64,000 nucleotides of DNA, from assembly GCA_015499995.1 (NCBI GenBank), contig JADNRV010000016.1, forward strand, positions 434,001 to 498,000, in the 5' to 3' direction. Below the pieces are notes generated by a model. The model searched no databases. It saw only the letters and a program-made list of their open reading frames with translations, and had not been told where the DNA came from. Each line of letters begins with the position of its first letter. The stretch's first letter is position 1. Position numbers and translations under genes: made by a program. This DNA comes from Flammula alnicola (lineage: Eukaryota; Basidiomycota; Agaricomycetes; Agaricales; Strophariaceae). This document shows positions 12,195 to 22,768 of this stretch, piece by piece.

Positions 12195-14264
12195 TTAAAA
12201 CCTGGGTTTGGCGATTAGGACTGCATCAGTATCCTCGTTGGTACTGAAGTAGACATTTTTCAGGAAGACGTCGCCAACCTTGAAAAATAAGAAAGCGAGT
12301 AAGAGATGGATGTGATGGATGTATGGCCCATTTCATTTAGCTGCACTCACGAGCCATTCGTTGCTCAAATAAAAGGGACCGACTCCTCCTATACCGATGC
12401 CTGACACGCACTCCTTCGAGTTTAATTGAACGGGATAGAAGGCGACGTCTCGAGGGTCGATAGTGAACGCCTGGCCGCCAATCGTGAGGGAAATAATTGT
12501 CGTCATGTTGCACGGCACCATCCAACCACCGTCACCATATCTGGCACCTGGAATGGTGCCATGAATGGCATCGACATCCTATAGTTAGAGAGGGATGAAA
12601 TTAGTATCCAGGCACGACATTCTAGGACGCTACGTCTCAGTACATTTTTCGGGGCGATGATGAGCGTCTGCAGAAGAACAAAGTGATTCCATTTAGCCTT
12701 CGACGATCCATCATGAATGAAATTACAGACCGTTCCGGTATCCATTACGACCGTCCTATTAGACCAGTGCATGTCTTCTTTCCCAACCTTCACCGCATCT
12801 ACGGCGACACCCCAGAATCCGAACTTGTTGACATTTTTCACCTTTACGAGGCTTCTGGGATAATAATGCTTCGGGTCCATGGCTCCTAGAGTCAGTTCGC
12901 CGGCGTTGCTTCTGCCATCAGCCAGGCGAGGAAGCTTGTACGAGGCAATAGGTGCTGCTATGAGGTTTGCTTGGCGGAGAGATTGAAGGAGAGTGGATAC
13001 TCGTTGCTGAGATATACCCTGCGAAATGTATACTGTACTTAATATATGTGGGTCAAGCAGGAGCGATGGTCTTACTGATTTCCCGAGGCCCAGGAGACCG
13101 TCGAAAGGGATCTTATCTCTGAGAATTCTCGGCAATAAGTATCCGTATAATTTAAAACCAGGATATCGACGCAGCAACTTACGACGTAAAGTCGCTGCTC
13201 TCATTCAGAGCCACACCGAAGGTATGGCCCTTCAGCGTAAGCCCGGCAATCGAGACGTCGTCCTGGACAAGATATCCCCAGACAGAGCCTGACACATAAC
13301 CAATGGCCCAGTCTTCCTTGGATTGATTGAACGAGCTGCTGGAATGTGGGCCTAGGAAAGTGTGATTTCCCTAACATTCGAAAAGTACGAAATCAGCAAC
13401 GGTATAGAAACACGACAGTATTCGACGAGGTATTACTTACGCATCCTCCACCATCGTCAGAGCGGCAGGACTTCGCGCCAACCCAAAGGTCCGCAGAGCC
13501 AGAGTCTATCAAAAGACGGAAGTTCCTTGGAGGAGTTCCCATTTGAACGGTGCCCATATCTAGAAACTCTGATGTCAGCACTCGGGATCTGGTAACATTT
13601 GCCTCATGAATAATGACCTACATCCAATGTCGGTGGATCTTGGGTTATTCTACATGTCAGTGATGTATTTTTCATGAATATATGCACAGAACATACTCTA
13701 TATCTAGACCGATATTGTGGAGAGATGGTTTATACGCCAATGCAGCTGCAGTACGTATCGCTCCTCTCTTAACAGGAAAACTCGAGGGCGTGGTAACACG
13801 TCTCGATTTTGGGCCAAGAGTTGGTTGATAAAGCCAGGGAATATGATACTCTGCCAATACTTTGGCTATCTTCTCAACTTGATACGTGCGTTGAAGAGCA
13901 GCCGGCAAAAGAGAAATCCTTTCGTGAATGATCCACAGTAATTCATAATCAGATGGGGGTATCCGACCAGTCATCGAGGCAAAACGTTTGATTCCTCGAT
14001 TAATGTTCTGCTGTTGAATCTAACAATGCAGGGATTGCGGGGTTCAGTGCCAGAGCAAATAATACTGAGAATAAAGAAACCCACGATGGATCCATGAATG
14101 TATTCACCGAGGCCAATAGCATTGGCGGCATAAGTAGGACGGACAAGCGGAATCGAAACAAGAGATGGTTGAGGAAGAGTGGGCCCCGCTGCGACGAATA
14201 CGAGATGATTTTCCAATAGTAGCAGCGCGAGAAAGCAGGTCAAGTGCGAGAACGAATGAAACAT
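12195..14264 (-). CDS. Pepsin-like aspartic protease (family A1), secreted, copy 1
   Basis: Secreted acid protease. The chosen start ATG 14264 gives a signal peptide (MFHSFSHLTCFLALLLL...); an in-frame ATG at 14327 would add 21 residues. A propeptide follows (INRGIKRFASMTGRIPPSDYELL... onward, with a Lys-Arg site at PVKRGAIRT). The mature part shows MGTVQMGTPPRNFRLLIDSGSADLWVG with the first catalytic Asp as DSGS, then DKIPFDGLLGLG, and the second catalytic Asp in VVMDTGT. The C-terminal lobe includes LTIGGQAFTIDPRDVAF and SGIGIGGVGPFYLSNEWLVGDVFLKNVYF, ending KPRF-TAA. About nine short introns. No transmembrane or GPI tail. It is a paralogue of the protease at 16054-17955 and shares the FTIDPRDVAF, GDVFLKN and QMGTPPRNF blocks, but not the Kex2-type repeat in the propeptide. 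Confidence 0.93.
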
Positions 14265-14327
14265 AAGGAATGGCTGGCCAAAGGAAGGCTTGTCGAGTAA
14301 GGAGAGTGGTTGCAAAATGAAATGCAA

Positions 14328-14837
14328 GAGAACGAAGAGGTCGGTGAATCGTTGAAGGTTGGAAAGGAATGAAAGAATGAAAGAGGCAAGTGGAGCTTAT
14401 ATATACCGAAAGGTAATTTGATTCTTCGACTTCTCCCGACCCTGTTCTGACATCTAGTAAGGGTAATAGAGCTCCGATAGAATATCGAACCACTGCAGAA
14501 ATCTCGACCCTCAGTCAGAAATTCACAAAGACGAATTCATCAATCTAATGTAATGAAGAGAGCTGGAGTTGAAAATCGATAACCCTCATTCCAATTCCAA
14601 CAAGGACAGGTTCCATTCAAGTTGGTATTGCAAGGTTTGGCATCAGACATATCCGACGGGTTCGTGCGCTTCATTAAATGTTTTTGCATGCTTGGAGTCG
14701 AGCCTTTGTGGGAAGAGCACTCTTGTATCGTTCAAGTCGGCATGCGCAGGAAGAGCGCCAGAGCCACCAATCTATGCAGTCTTCCGGTGAACGAGAAGAG
14801 ACAACTCGTCAAGATAAGCGATGCTTTCCTCAACTGA
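14328..14837. other. Intergenic region
   Basis: About 500 bp upstream of aspartic protease 1 and downstream of the damaged metallophosphoesterase (both - strand). It contains a TATATATA element near 14399 that could serve as the protease TATA region. No gene seen. Confidence 0.45.
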
Positions 14838-15556
14838 TCAGATCTCCACCGCAATAGCGCCAAAACTTCCGCCGCAGCGTTGACGAGCAATCTGAGAGGC
14901 TCGGAAGTCAGACGGCCAGTCCATGAATGTCGTATCCTCAATAACCAGCCATAGAAGATGAGAGGAAGGTCCCACCATCCACTGATGCCAGAAACGATCC
15001 TCTCGTATGCCTTCTGGTCCTTTGTCCATGCCACAACTTCCGTTCCACGCGCGGCGTGGATATTGCCAAAGACATGCAGTTTGGGTCGTACTCTCCACAG
15101 AGCTACCAATAGACCAAAACAATTGCAATGTAGGTCAACATGGTGTCGAGGTGGCCCATGCGTAATGAGAACATCCACGTTATCAGGTATAGATGACCAT
15201 CGCCGGTTGTTGTGTTCAGACTCGGCGGGCGTTATGCGAGGGTACTGAAATGGCCAAGAGCCTTGTCGAGGTGTGAATGGGCTCCCATAGAACATCAATT
15301 GCCGATCCTGAATCTTCAGCGAGATCGACGTTTCCTGGAGGTAAATTGGCAACTGCGGATACAAGTCCTTCAAAGATTCCACAAAGTCTGCGTCATGGTT
15401 TCCGGCAATGAATATTTTGTGGGGATGCGGTTGCTGGCTCATCCATGAAAGGACTGCATGCATTTCCTCAGTCCTGCGATGTCCCGGACTGAGTTGAATC
15501 GCCAGCGTGGATGAGGACATCGCCCTCGGGGGTGGCGGCTGCCAGTGGTGACTATT
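14838..15556 (-). pseudogene. Metallophosphoesterase (MPPED-like), frame-disrupted
   Basis: Calcineurin-like metallophosphoesterase related to fungal MPPED-type phosphodiesterases. Recognisable blocks: EGDVLIHAGDSTQSGT, KIFIAGNHDADF, SIPDNVDVLITHGPPRHHVD, RPKLHVFGNIHAARG and KDQKAYERIVSGISGWWDL. The GNHD and THGPP motifs are intact. The normal GHxH is GNIH here, replacing a metal-binding His. Reading requires an extra base to be removed near 15470 (between TQSGTSQ and EEMHAVLSW) and a missing base near 14870 to reach the natural end GAIAVEI-stop at 14838. The upstream exon with the DTH motif was not found; the exon may begin after an acceptor TAG near 15557. It is either a pseudogene or a real gene damaged by sequencing errors. 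The His-to-Asn change favours decay. Confidence 0.65.
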
Positions 15557-16053
15557 GTCACGACTTGCAAAATAGCTCCCATTTAGTTGGAGGTTTCCTG
15601 TTGAGTATACTATCCAAACTCATATCCTGAGGAAGTGTGACGGTGTCGAATAGGCGTTAGGTTGTTGTACACACACTACTCTGGAGGTACTTACCAAGTG
15701 ATGCGATGCTGCGGTCGCCAATCGACGTGTTTTGAAGCGTCCGCAGCCCGGTCCCGACGGGGCCGCACTGCCGAGAAGAATGTGCTCAATTTCTCAAATA
15801 TCCGTACGATCAAGAGAACATCTCCAAAAATAAAAGAACTTGACGACCAACAAATGGAGCGCATTGGACAGAAATTACGAAGGCTTCTGTCAAGAAATAA
15901 GACAGGTTGCTAAAAACCATTTGATTATATTGCTTCTATCCCCAAACCAACTAACAGCTCTTGATGATGCGGTAAAAATATATACACATGTATCCGTAGA
16001 TGATATACAATATCCTTGCTTCGTGCAATAAAAAACGTCTGTTGTCTAGACTC
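15557..16053. other. Intergenic region
   Basis: About 500 bp between the damaged phosphoesterase and the 3' end of aspartic protease 2. On the - strand there is a good donor-like site (GTAAGT near 15697). An upstream exon of the phosphoesterase may lie here, but none could be recognised. Confidence 0.4.
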
Positions 16054-17955
16054 TTAAACGAGTGTCGCAAGGCTGACAGTGTTCTTCGAAACATCTGTCG
16101 AGAAGTAAGCATTCTTTAGGAAGACGTCTCCAACCTAACAAATCATCGTCAACGTTTGCATCATGGGATTGAAGGGAAAGAACTCACAAGCCACTCAGTT
16201 GCTCCTCCAATTTGACCAGAAGTAATACCGGATACACAGTCACCAGTGGGGTTGTTGGCATTCACAGGCTGGAAGGCAATATCTCTGGGATCGATGGCAA
16301 ACGCCTGTCCTCCGAAAGTCAAAGCAACGCTGGCGGTGGTGGTACAGGGCACAGTGAAACCGCCTTGTCCATCGGACTTCGAACCTTGGATTTGGTTGTG
16401 GATTGTCGTGGCGTCAGCGGGGGGACGACCATGAGGGTTGTACCTAGATGGTTGATAATGTGAGGTTAAAATTCTAATTCAGTCATGGGATGGGTAAAAT
16501 CTCACCAGTGTCAAGGATGGCAGTGCGGCCAGTCAAACCCGTGTCCGTGCCGTCAACCGTGACAGCATCGAGAGCACCCTCCCAGAAGCCTTGCGTGTTG
16601 ACATTAGGAACTGTAACGAGAGTCTGAGCGTTAAATTTGGTGGTGTCAAGTGCTCTGCATTGGGCCAGAAAGATCAGAAAGTTATATTAATACACAATAA
16701 AGAACAACTAACCCGAAAGTGATCTCTCCGTCGTTCTTGTTATCTGCAAGACGAGAGATCTTGAACGAAGTAATGGAGTCCGGAATCAACCCGGCAGTTG
16801 CCAGTGATTCAACTGGTGTGGGGGTTTTTTGTTCAGAAAGAGTCTGTGGGCGTGCATGCGATCAGTCTCGACTCAAGTAACTTTCATGTATCAGATACAC
16901 GCACGGATTGAGCGAGGCCCATCAAACCGTCGAATGGGGTGGCATTGGAAGAGAAATCCACACTTTCCGAGGAAGCAACGCCAAACGTGTGTGCATTCAG
17001 TGCAAGACCCGCGATGTTCACGTTGTCTGTGATGATATCTCCCGAAACTTGACCTGTTCCGTAGGTGACAGAGAAAGGGTTGCCTGTGTCCGTGAAGGTG
17101 CTGCTTGACTGAGCTCCAAGGAAGACGTGGTTTCCCTAAAATGCAGATATTAGGCAACGCTTTCCAAGTGACGGAAAAGCAAAGAACGTACACAACCTCC
17201 TCCGGCTTGGGACTGGCAATTTTCCGCGCCGACCCAGAGATCAGCCGAACCTGAGTCCATGAGAATCAAGAAATTGCGAGGTGGTGTACCCATTTGCACT
17301 GTTGCCAAATAACCCACATCCTGAGCCCTACAGAGATTTAAAAAAAGAATAGGGATATTTCTCTTCGATGGACTCACTCAATGTCAAGGCCCAGAGAATT
17401 AGCCGCAGTGGGCGCATTAGCTTGCGCAACAGCATTCGCTGTGACAGGTGCTGCTTGAGCTGTCGAATTTTTCCCCTTCTTCAGACTAATGAGAGACGAG
17501 GAGTCTGGTGCCTTAGCCTTTTTAGGGACACCGATTCGATTGAATCGTTTCTCAAGAACATTTTCGACCCTCCTCTTCGGAACACCCATGCGGTTGAAAC
17601 GTTTTTCTAGAGCCTCGGGGCCTTCGACAGCAAGTACGCGTCTCTCGAGGTTTTCTTGCAGATCACGACGAGATGGGGGCGAGCGGCCAGTCATGCGCGC
17701 CAACCGACGAATACTGCGGTTGATGTGCTGTTGCAGATACTGGATGATAAAAATCATCAGTCAATTGTCGGGTAAAATATAAGATGGTCAACATACAATC
17801 TGTGGGTGAAGCCCACGAGCCTGTTCCACACGTTTCAATGGGAGGGTCACGAACTTGGGACTGCGTTTAGAGAGCGGCAGCGACTCCACGGCCTGCATGG
17901 AGAGCATCAAAAGAACGCCCGCAAGAAGCGTTGACAAGGACAGCCTGAGTTGCAT
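16054..17955 (-). CDS. Pepsin-like aspartic protease (family A1), secreted, copy 2, with Kex2-type repeat in the propeptide
   Basis: Secreted A1 protease. Start ATG 17955 opens a signal peptide (MQLRLSLSTLLAGVLLML), followed by SKRSPKFVTLPLKRV. The propeptide (about 17390-17760) contains two near-identical units, EKRFNRMGVPK and EKRFNRIGVPK, bounded by dibasic sites (ERR, EKR, KRR). The catalytic region has ATVQMGTPPRNFLILMDSGSADLWVG (first Asp) and TGRTAILDTGT, whose codons for the second Asp are split by an intron near 16500. FGGQAFAIDPRDIAF and GDVFLKNAYFSTDVSKN close the C-lobe; the stop is TAA at 16054. Small introns break it into about nine exons. No membrane anchor. A paralogue of the gene at 12195, in the same orientation with the damaged phosphoesterase between them, which suggests an old tandem duplication. 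Confidence 0.94.
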
Positions 17956-18682
17956 GATGACCTAAAAGCAACAAGCAAGAAAGAAAACAAGAAAAATGTG
18001 TACGGAAAAGCCCAACCAGGGGCTAGCTGTTAGAAGGAAGGAGAGTGGCAAACGGCACTGCAAGGCTGGTTATACTTATATACCAGAGTCCCCTTCTGGC
18101 CCGATGATTCGTAGGTATTAATCACGTTGCCCTGGCACGCTGCGCAGGATATGTATCTATTCATATTCCGCGATTGTTCGTCTATTTTTCCCTGATCATT
18201 GTTGTTGCGGAGTACAAATGGCCTTTGTCACTCAGCCTTGTTCCCACCCGGTGACTGCTATTAATAGAACATCAACGGACATACATACGCACCTCACCAG
18301 ACCTCAACATGCCCGACTCCTTTGTTCGTTGCTGGATCGAAACTGTCGTTACTATGTGGCAAATATAGTGCATGGGGAAACGGCTGAAGATGTGATATAT
18401 TTACACTCAACATTTTCTCCCAACATAACTTATTACTGACGCAACCATATTATTGATGCAATCCTTCCTGATTTCGAGGCTGTACAGTGTTCTGACATTT
18501 TCTCTCGGAGACAGACAAAAACAAGTGGCAACCTCAGTTGGCCCGGAACGTGTTTACGGAGTAACGGCAGTTGATTCAACTCTGGACAGAGGCGAGAGTT
18601 CTAAGTAGGTAAGAGGATTTCATTGATCAAGTGGATGAACCTACTTAGCACAGCGGGAAAGATGACTTACCCCGCTAGTGAT
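17956..18682. other. Intergenic region
   Basis: About 730 bp upstream of aspartic protease 2 and downstream of the enoyl-CoA isomerase gene. A TATATA-like stretch at 18073-18081 lies about 120 bp upstream of the protease start. No gene was recognised. Confidence 0.45.
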
Positions 18683-19830
18683 TCACAACCTTGATCTTGC
18701 GGCGGCTTCATCAATTTGAGGGTTTACCAACCTGATGTCCTTCTGAACGGTTTCCAATACATTGCGGTAGATATTTGCCTGGCAGTTTATCAGCGTCTTG
18801 AAAGACAGAAATAGCATAGCAGTTATACCTTGATTAATCCCCAGACACCCATCGACGCATTCCCGCTAAACTTGTCCGCTATCTCTTCCGCCTTTGCTAA
18901 AACATCTGCTGTTTTTCCTTTGACGATGTAGTCTAAAATGCCATCTTGAAGGGCCTCGGCAGGCGTGAAACGATGGCCCTCGAGAGCGATTTTGCGATGC
19001 AATCGGTGGTCGCCAATCTTGGCACTTAGAAGCGCGGCAAACGAATGAGGCCATGAAGCGCCAAAGTGTACCTACAAATTGCGTTAGGACACTCCATATG
19101 CGTATGAACGCTGCTAACCTCATTCATGCAGAGCCATGCGTTGCGTGAGCTACCATCAGTCATGACGCAGTAGTCGCACACCAGGGAGAGCATGAAGCCA
19201 CCAGCATAGCAGTGCCCATTGATTGCAGCAATTGTGGGGACTAGAGTGACAAGATCAGTCATGTTGCTGGAGGGAGATAAAAATAGTCTCCACTTACTCG
19301 GGAATGTGAGCAACCGGACCAGCATTGGATCGAAAGTTACTAGAAACTAAGGTAAAAGATGGAGGAAGCGGCGGCCACATGCGCGACTCACATTGGAAGA
19401 AATTAGGATCCTTTGACGAGTTGGCGAAATCGAGGCCTGAACGGAGGTCGGATTAGACATATGTGCAACCAGTGCAACGACATGGATCAAACATACCGTT
19501 GCTGAAGAATTTGTCTTGATCCCTTTTTCCAACTATGATGAGAGCGCCCTTTCCTCCTTCCGCATTTTTGGTCTCCAGAGCAGACCGCCTCTGTTCGCGC
19601 CATTCACGTTCTACCGTGTCGAGGGCGGGCATCACTGCTTTGTTAATGAGTTCATGGGTCAGGCGGTTATCTTGTCCATTATGAAGTTCAATGATCCACA
19701 AGGAAGGCTTCGCTGAATAGATAGATCCAGACAGTCAGATGAAGTCGAGCGTCCATGAGTGCTGCACAAACGTACGGTGCGTCAAAGTCAAGAGGGGGTT
19801 CCCAGCTGGTAAAGAGAGGGTTGCAACCAT
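18683..19830 (-). CDS. Enoyl-CoA hydratase/isomerase, peroxisomal (Eci-like)
   Basis: Crotonase-fold enzyme, probably a delta3-delta2-enoyl-CoA isomerase for beta-oxidation of unsaturated fatty acids. Start ATG 19830 (MVATLSLPAGNPLLTLTHP), then KPSLWIIELHNGQDNRL, ALIIVGKRDQDKFFSNG (first half of the oxyanion hole), TIAAINGHCYAGGFMLSLVCDY (GHCYAGG, second half) and WLCMNEVHFGASWPHSF. The last residues are AAARSRL-stop; the C-terminal tripeptide SRL is a type 1 peroxisomal targeting signal, which supports a peroxisomal site. About six short introns. It shares a 227 bp divergent promoter with the complex I subunit gene at 20058. Isomerase versus hydratase cannot be settled from sequence alone. 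Confidence 0.9.
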
Positions 19831-20057
19831 TGTGAATGAGGAAATTGTGGTATTCTGTCCGCGGAGGTATCGGACAGCACTCAGAATGCAGGTATTAGAA
19901 GAGCAGGAGGAGAGGTTGTGCTGCGAGGCCGGGTAACTTGAAGCTCGCCCATCTTGTCAAGGTGGCCGTAGCGTCGAACATGTGATTCGGCGTATTCCAA
20001 ACCTCGCAAAGTCGCAGCCAAGCACCGCCAAATATCGCACTTTATTCAAACTTGACC
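19831..20057. promoter_or_regulatory. Divergent promoter between the enoyl-CoA isomerase and complex I subunit genes
   Basis: 227 bp between two start codons pointing away from each other. Both products act in energy metabolism (fatty-acid oxidation and respiratory complex I). No TATA box is obvious. The assignment rests on position only. Confidence 0.5.
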
Positions 20058-20398
20058 ATGGCCGTCGACGAGGCGAAGGTTGCTGAGATCAAAGGTCCGT
20101 GTTTATCCAGTCATAGCAGTAGGGGTCGGCGCTTACACGCCTTCTTCAGCCAAATTAGAGGAGAGGGAGGAGCATATCCGGGAATCATGGGTCAAAGCCA
20201 TGGAATTGCGCCTCGTACGTGACGAGCTGGGCAAGTGCCATCAAGCGGAGGGCGTCAACCACTACGAGAGCTGCAAATGGTTATCGGAGAAATACCTGAG
20301 CATGTTGCGGGTTAACAGGGTATGGCTGATTCTGCTCTCCTCTACTTTGGAAATGAATATCGGTGCAGGTAACAGGGTACAAGACAATCGACGTCTAA
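20058..20398 (+). CDS. NADH:ubiquinone oxidoreductase subunit NDUFB10 (PDSW) homologue
   Basis: Small accessory subunit of mitochondrial respiratory complex I. Exons 20058-20094, 20150-20319 and 20369-20398 join in frame to a 78-residue protein (MAVDEAKVAEIKAKLEER...). The family signature is ESWVKAMELRLVRDELGKCH, then QAEGVNHYESCKWLSEKYL with paired Cys of the intermembrane-space type, and the end VTGYKTIDV-stop. It is shorter than the animal protein, as usual for fungal versions. No cleavable presequence, which is normal for this subunit. The first exon encodes only 12 residues, so splicing is needed to see the gene. Confidence 0.88.
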
Positions 20399-21112
20399 GT
20401 GCTGGTTTCCGACTCTATCCGTCTGGCTCCGCTTCTTGACCACACCCGCAACGCATTCCGACTACAAATGTACCTATAGCATGAATGCAACAGAAATTAT
20501 TTAGAAGGCCCATTTTTAGTTGCAAATTGCAATGAACTTTCCAAGTTTGCTTTATAGCATCGTGCGTGGAAAACCGCGGGATGTCAACCTTTTGACTTGT
20601 GGGCTCAACCTGCGTTACATTTAGTCGCGTTCATTCAGGCCTCAGGTTTACGTTGCTCCACGGAATCAGGGGGGGTAAGAGGATCGGAATTTCATTGCGA
20701 AAAATTCCTTTTCTTCATGTTGCATTTCGATCTTCTTCATTCTTGCTGTAAATTTCATGCAGCGTACTCTAAGACGCTCTTGGTGACAGTTTCTTAAGTT
20801 TTGTGGTCTTCCTGAAGATGTGGTTTTATCGAGTCCCTGACAATTCTTTCTGCGTGTAAAATTCCTGTTGCAACTGAATGCAACATTGCGGTGCTGGTGG
20901 GTAATGTCCATTTTCTAATCCTACACTCCGTTGACGACAATACATTGTCTATCATAGATGTTCAAGATGTCCACTCTGCATCCTATGTATGCTATAGTAC
21001 CTTGATGAAATGTTGTCCGAGCAATGTCAAGAACATGGTTTTATATGCAATCTCCATCCTTTGGCATGATCTGATTTGGGCGTTAGCAAAGATCGGTATA
21101 AACGGAGGCTTC
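20399..21112. other. Intergenic region (convergent 3' ends)
   Basis: About 710 bp between the complex I subunit gene and the 3' end of the ThuA-domain gene. It is AT-rich and T-rich, with no coding frame of good character on either strand. Nothing was recognised. Confidence 0.5.
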
Positions 21113-22427
21113 TTACGATGATGCGGTGGGTGATTGCAGACCCGATGCTGAGGGAGTAGGTGATACCGATCGCGAGGCCGATGGCACGGTGTCGGTGGTC
21201 TGCAGGTTTCCAACGAGACCACTCGAATTATAGGCCCGGGTGGTGTTTCCTAGAAGCACCCACGAAATCCCTCCGAAGATGTGAGACATGAATAGGTCAT
21301 CCTCCAATAAGACAGGTGAATTGGCGCTGAAGAGGAAATATACCGAGCTTGCTTACTTGCCATGTTTCGTTCAAGTGACCCAAGCTCGTGTAGAAGCTGC
21401 GGCCTGCAACGCCTCCGTTCGCAACTCCGGCCCCGTGTTCTTGGAACCAGGCTGTATACTCGTCATAGTGAGTATTTGGCCATCCTCAATCCATAAGTGC
21501 TTCAAAGGCGTACCGAGGGGATGGGGTGTGCCTTGATTAAAGCGCCGTATACCAGTATCTTGACTTCGGTGAGCATAGATATTGCAATCAAGGTTGCCAG
21601 ATGGTCACTTACCAACATAACTCGACTCATTAGCCGCCAAGATGACCGTTGCGCCGAGGTCTCGCGGGTCAGATTCGAAGTTATATCTGGCAAAGAATAT
21701 TTTTATTTATTTCGTCCATGTGCATCTTGATTTGCTACGCTGCTTACGCCTCGTCTTGGACGTTCCAAATAGCTGGAAGCTTGCTAGTGATGGGGTTCGA
21801 CAGATCCAGAACATCGACAGTCTGTAAATCCCATATTGTTGGACTTTGAGCTAGCACTTGTAGTATATTCCTGGACTCACGAAGTTCTGTAGATTGGCAT
21901 GATAGTCGAAAAGGGAACCTTGGGTATGTAAATTGCAGGTTTCATTTCATTTCAGAGAAACTGGGCGAAATATACCTAACTCCCTTGTGTAAAAGGTGGT
22001 ATTCCTGAGTGTATCAGACGAAGAATGTATCCCTACGAAGGTGCCTCCGAGATTGAGATAATTCTGAAAAGCGGCTTTTCCTGCAGTGTCGAGCACTTTG
22101 TAAAACAACTTGAATACAAACAACCTCGTTGTGAAAGACTCGGCACCACTTACCTTCGCCTGTAGTGCTCAGAAACACCAACGCGTCATAGTTGGAAAGG
22201 ATAGTATCGGTGAATTGCGATGGGTCTTCCGTATTATCGAATGTCGCGTTAATTGAATCTTCCTTGGCCTTTAACGCCGCAATAGCAGTAGGGATAGAGT
22301 CATGTCTGAATCCTTTGGTGGCGGAGTATATCAGGATGCGTGCCTTGGCAGCGCCGACCGTCGGTGTACAGAGAACAAGTAAGGAATAAAGGCAAGTCAC
22401 GAAGAAACATATCCCTTTCATGTTCAT
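21113..22427 (-). CDS. Secreted ThuA-domain (trehalose-utilisation, class I glutamine amidotransferase-like) protein
   Basis: The start MNMKGICFF at 22427 opens a signal peptide (MKGICFFVTCLYSLLVLC), followed by AKARILIYSATKGFRHDSIP, the typical opening of ThuA proteins. Further blocks: YDALVFLSTTGEGK, LDTAGKAAFQNYLNLGGTF, VGIHSSSDTLRNTTFYTRELG, FDYHANLQNF, WNVQDEA, YNFESDPRDLGATVILAANES, then GRSFYTSLGH and DDLFMSHIFGGISWVLLGNTT. The C-terminus is a Ser/Thr/Pro-rich, probably O-glycosylated tail (SASRSVSPTPSASGLQSPTASS) ending at TAA 21113. The TCGTAAG at that stop could alternatively be a splice donor leading to a further exon. The exact substrate is unknown; ThuA domains in fungi are linked to extracellular sugar metabolism. 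Confidence 0.85.
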
Positions 22428-22768
22428 AGCAGAAAGGAGCGTGATGGCTGACAGGAAGGACTAGCAGGACTAGCTGCGGACGAAGCGCATTCCAATGAGC
22501 ACAGTGCCGCCTAGAACGCGGTGACACAGCCACGATTTGTCAACTTCGACAAAAAATCTTATCGATCTTGAATTACTTCAAACTGGCCGCTCTCTTTTCT
22601 CTTCGACGTTCCCTTGTACCATATTTTCCCATTTCTCTGTCTCAGTCTCTCACAGCCAAGGGATTAACACGAAATATCTGCTGCGCATCTCACCCACGGA
22701 AACATACCTCCCGGATACCCACTTATAAGCCACTAGCCGGACTCAAAACTTACCCTGGAACCAAAAGA
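22428..22768. promoter_or_regulatory. Divergent upstream region of the ThuA and arginyl-tRNA synthetase genes
   Basis: 341 bp between divergent start codons. A frame in phase with arginyl-tRNA synthetase stays open without an ATG from at least 22568 to the start codon (LNYFKLAALFSLRRSL...). It is either a CT-rich leader or a non-AUG-initiated extension. Confidence 0.5.

Noticed and set aside
15662..15913. + strand frame MLYTHYSGGTYQ...
   Set aside because: No similarity recognised; it may overlap an unseen - strand exon of the phosphoesterase but gives no support.
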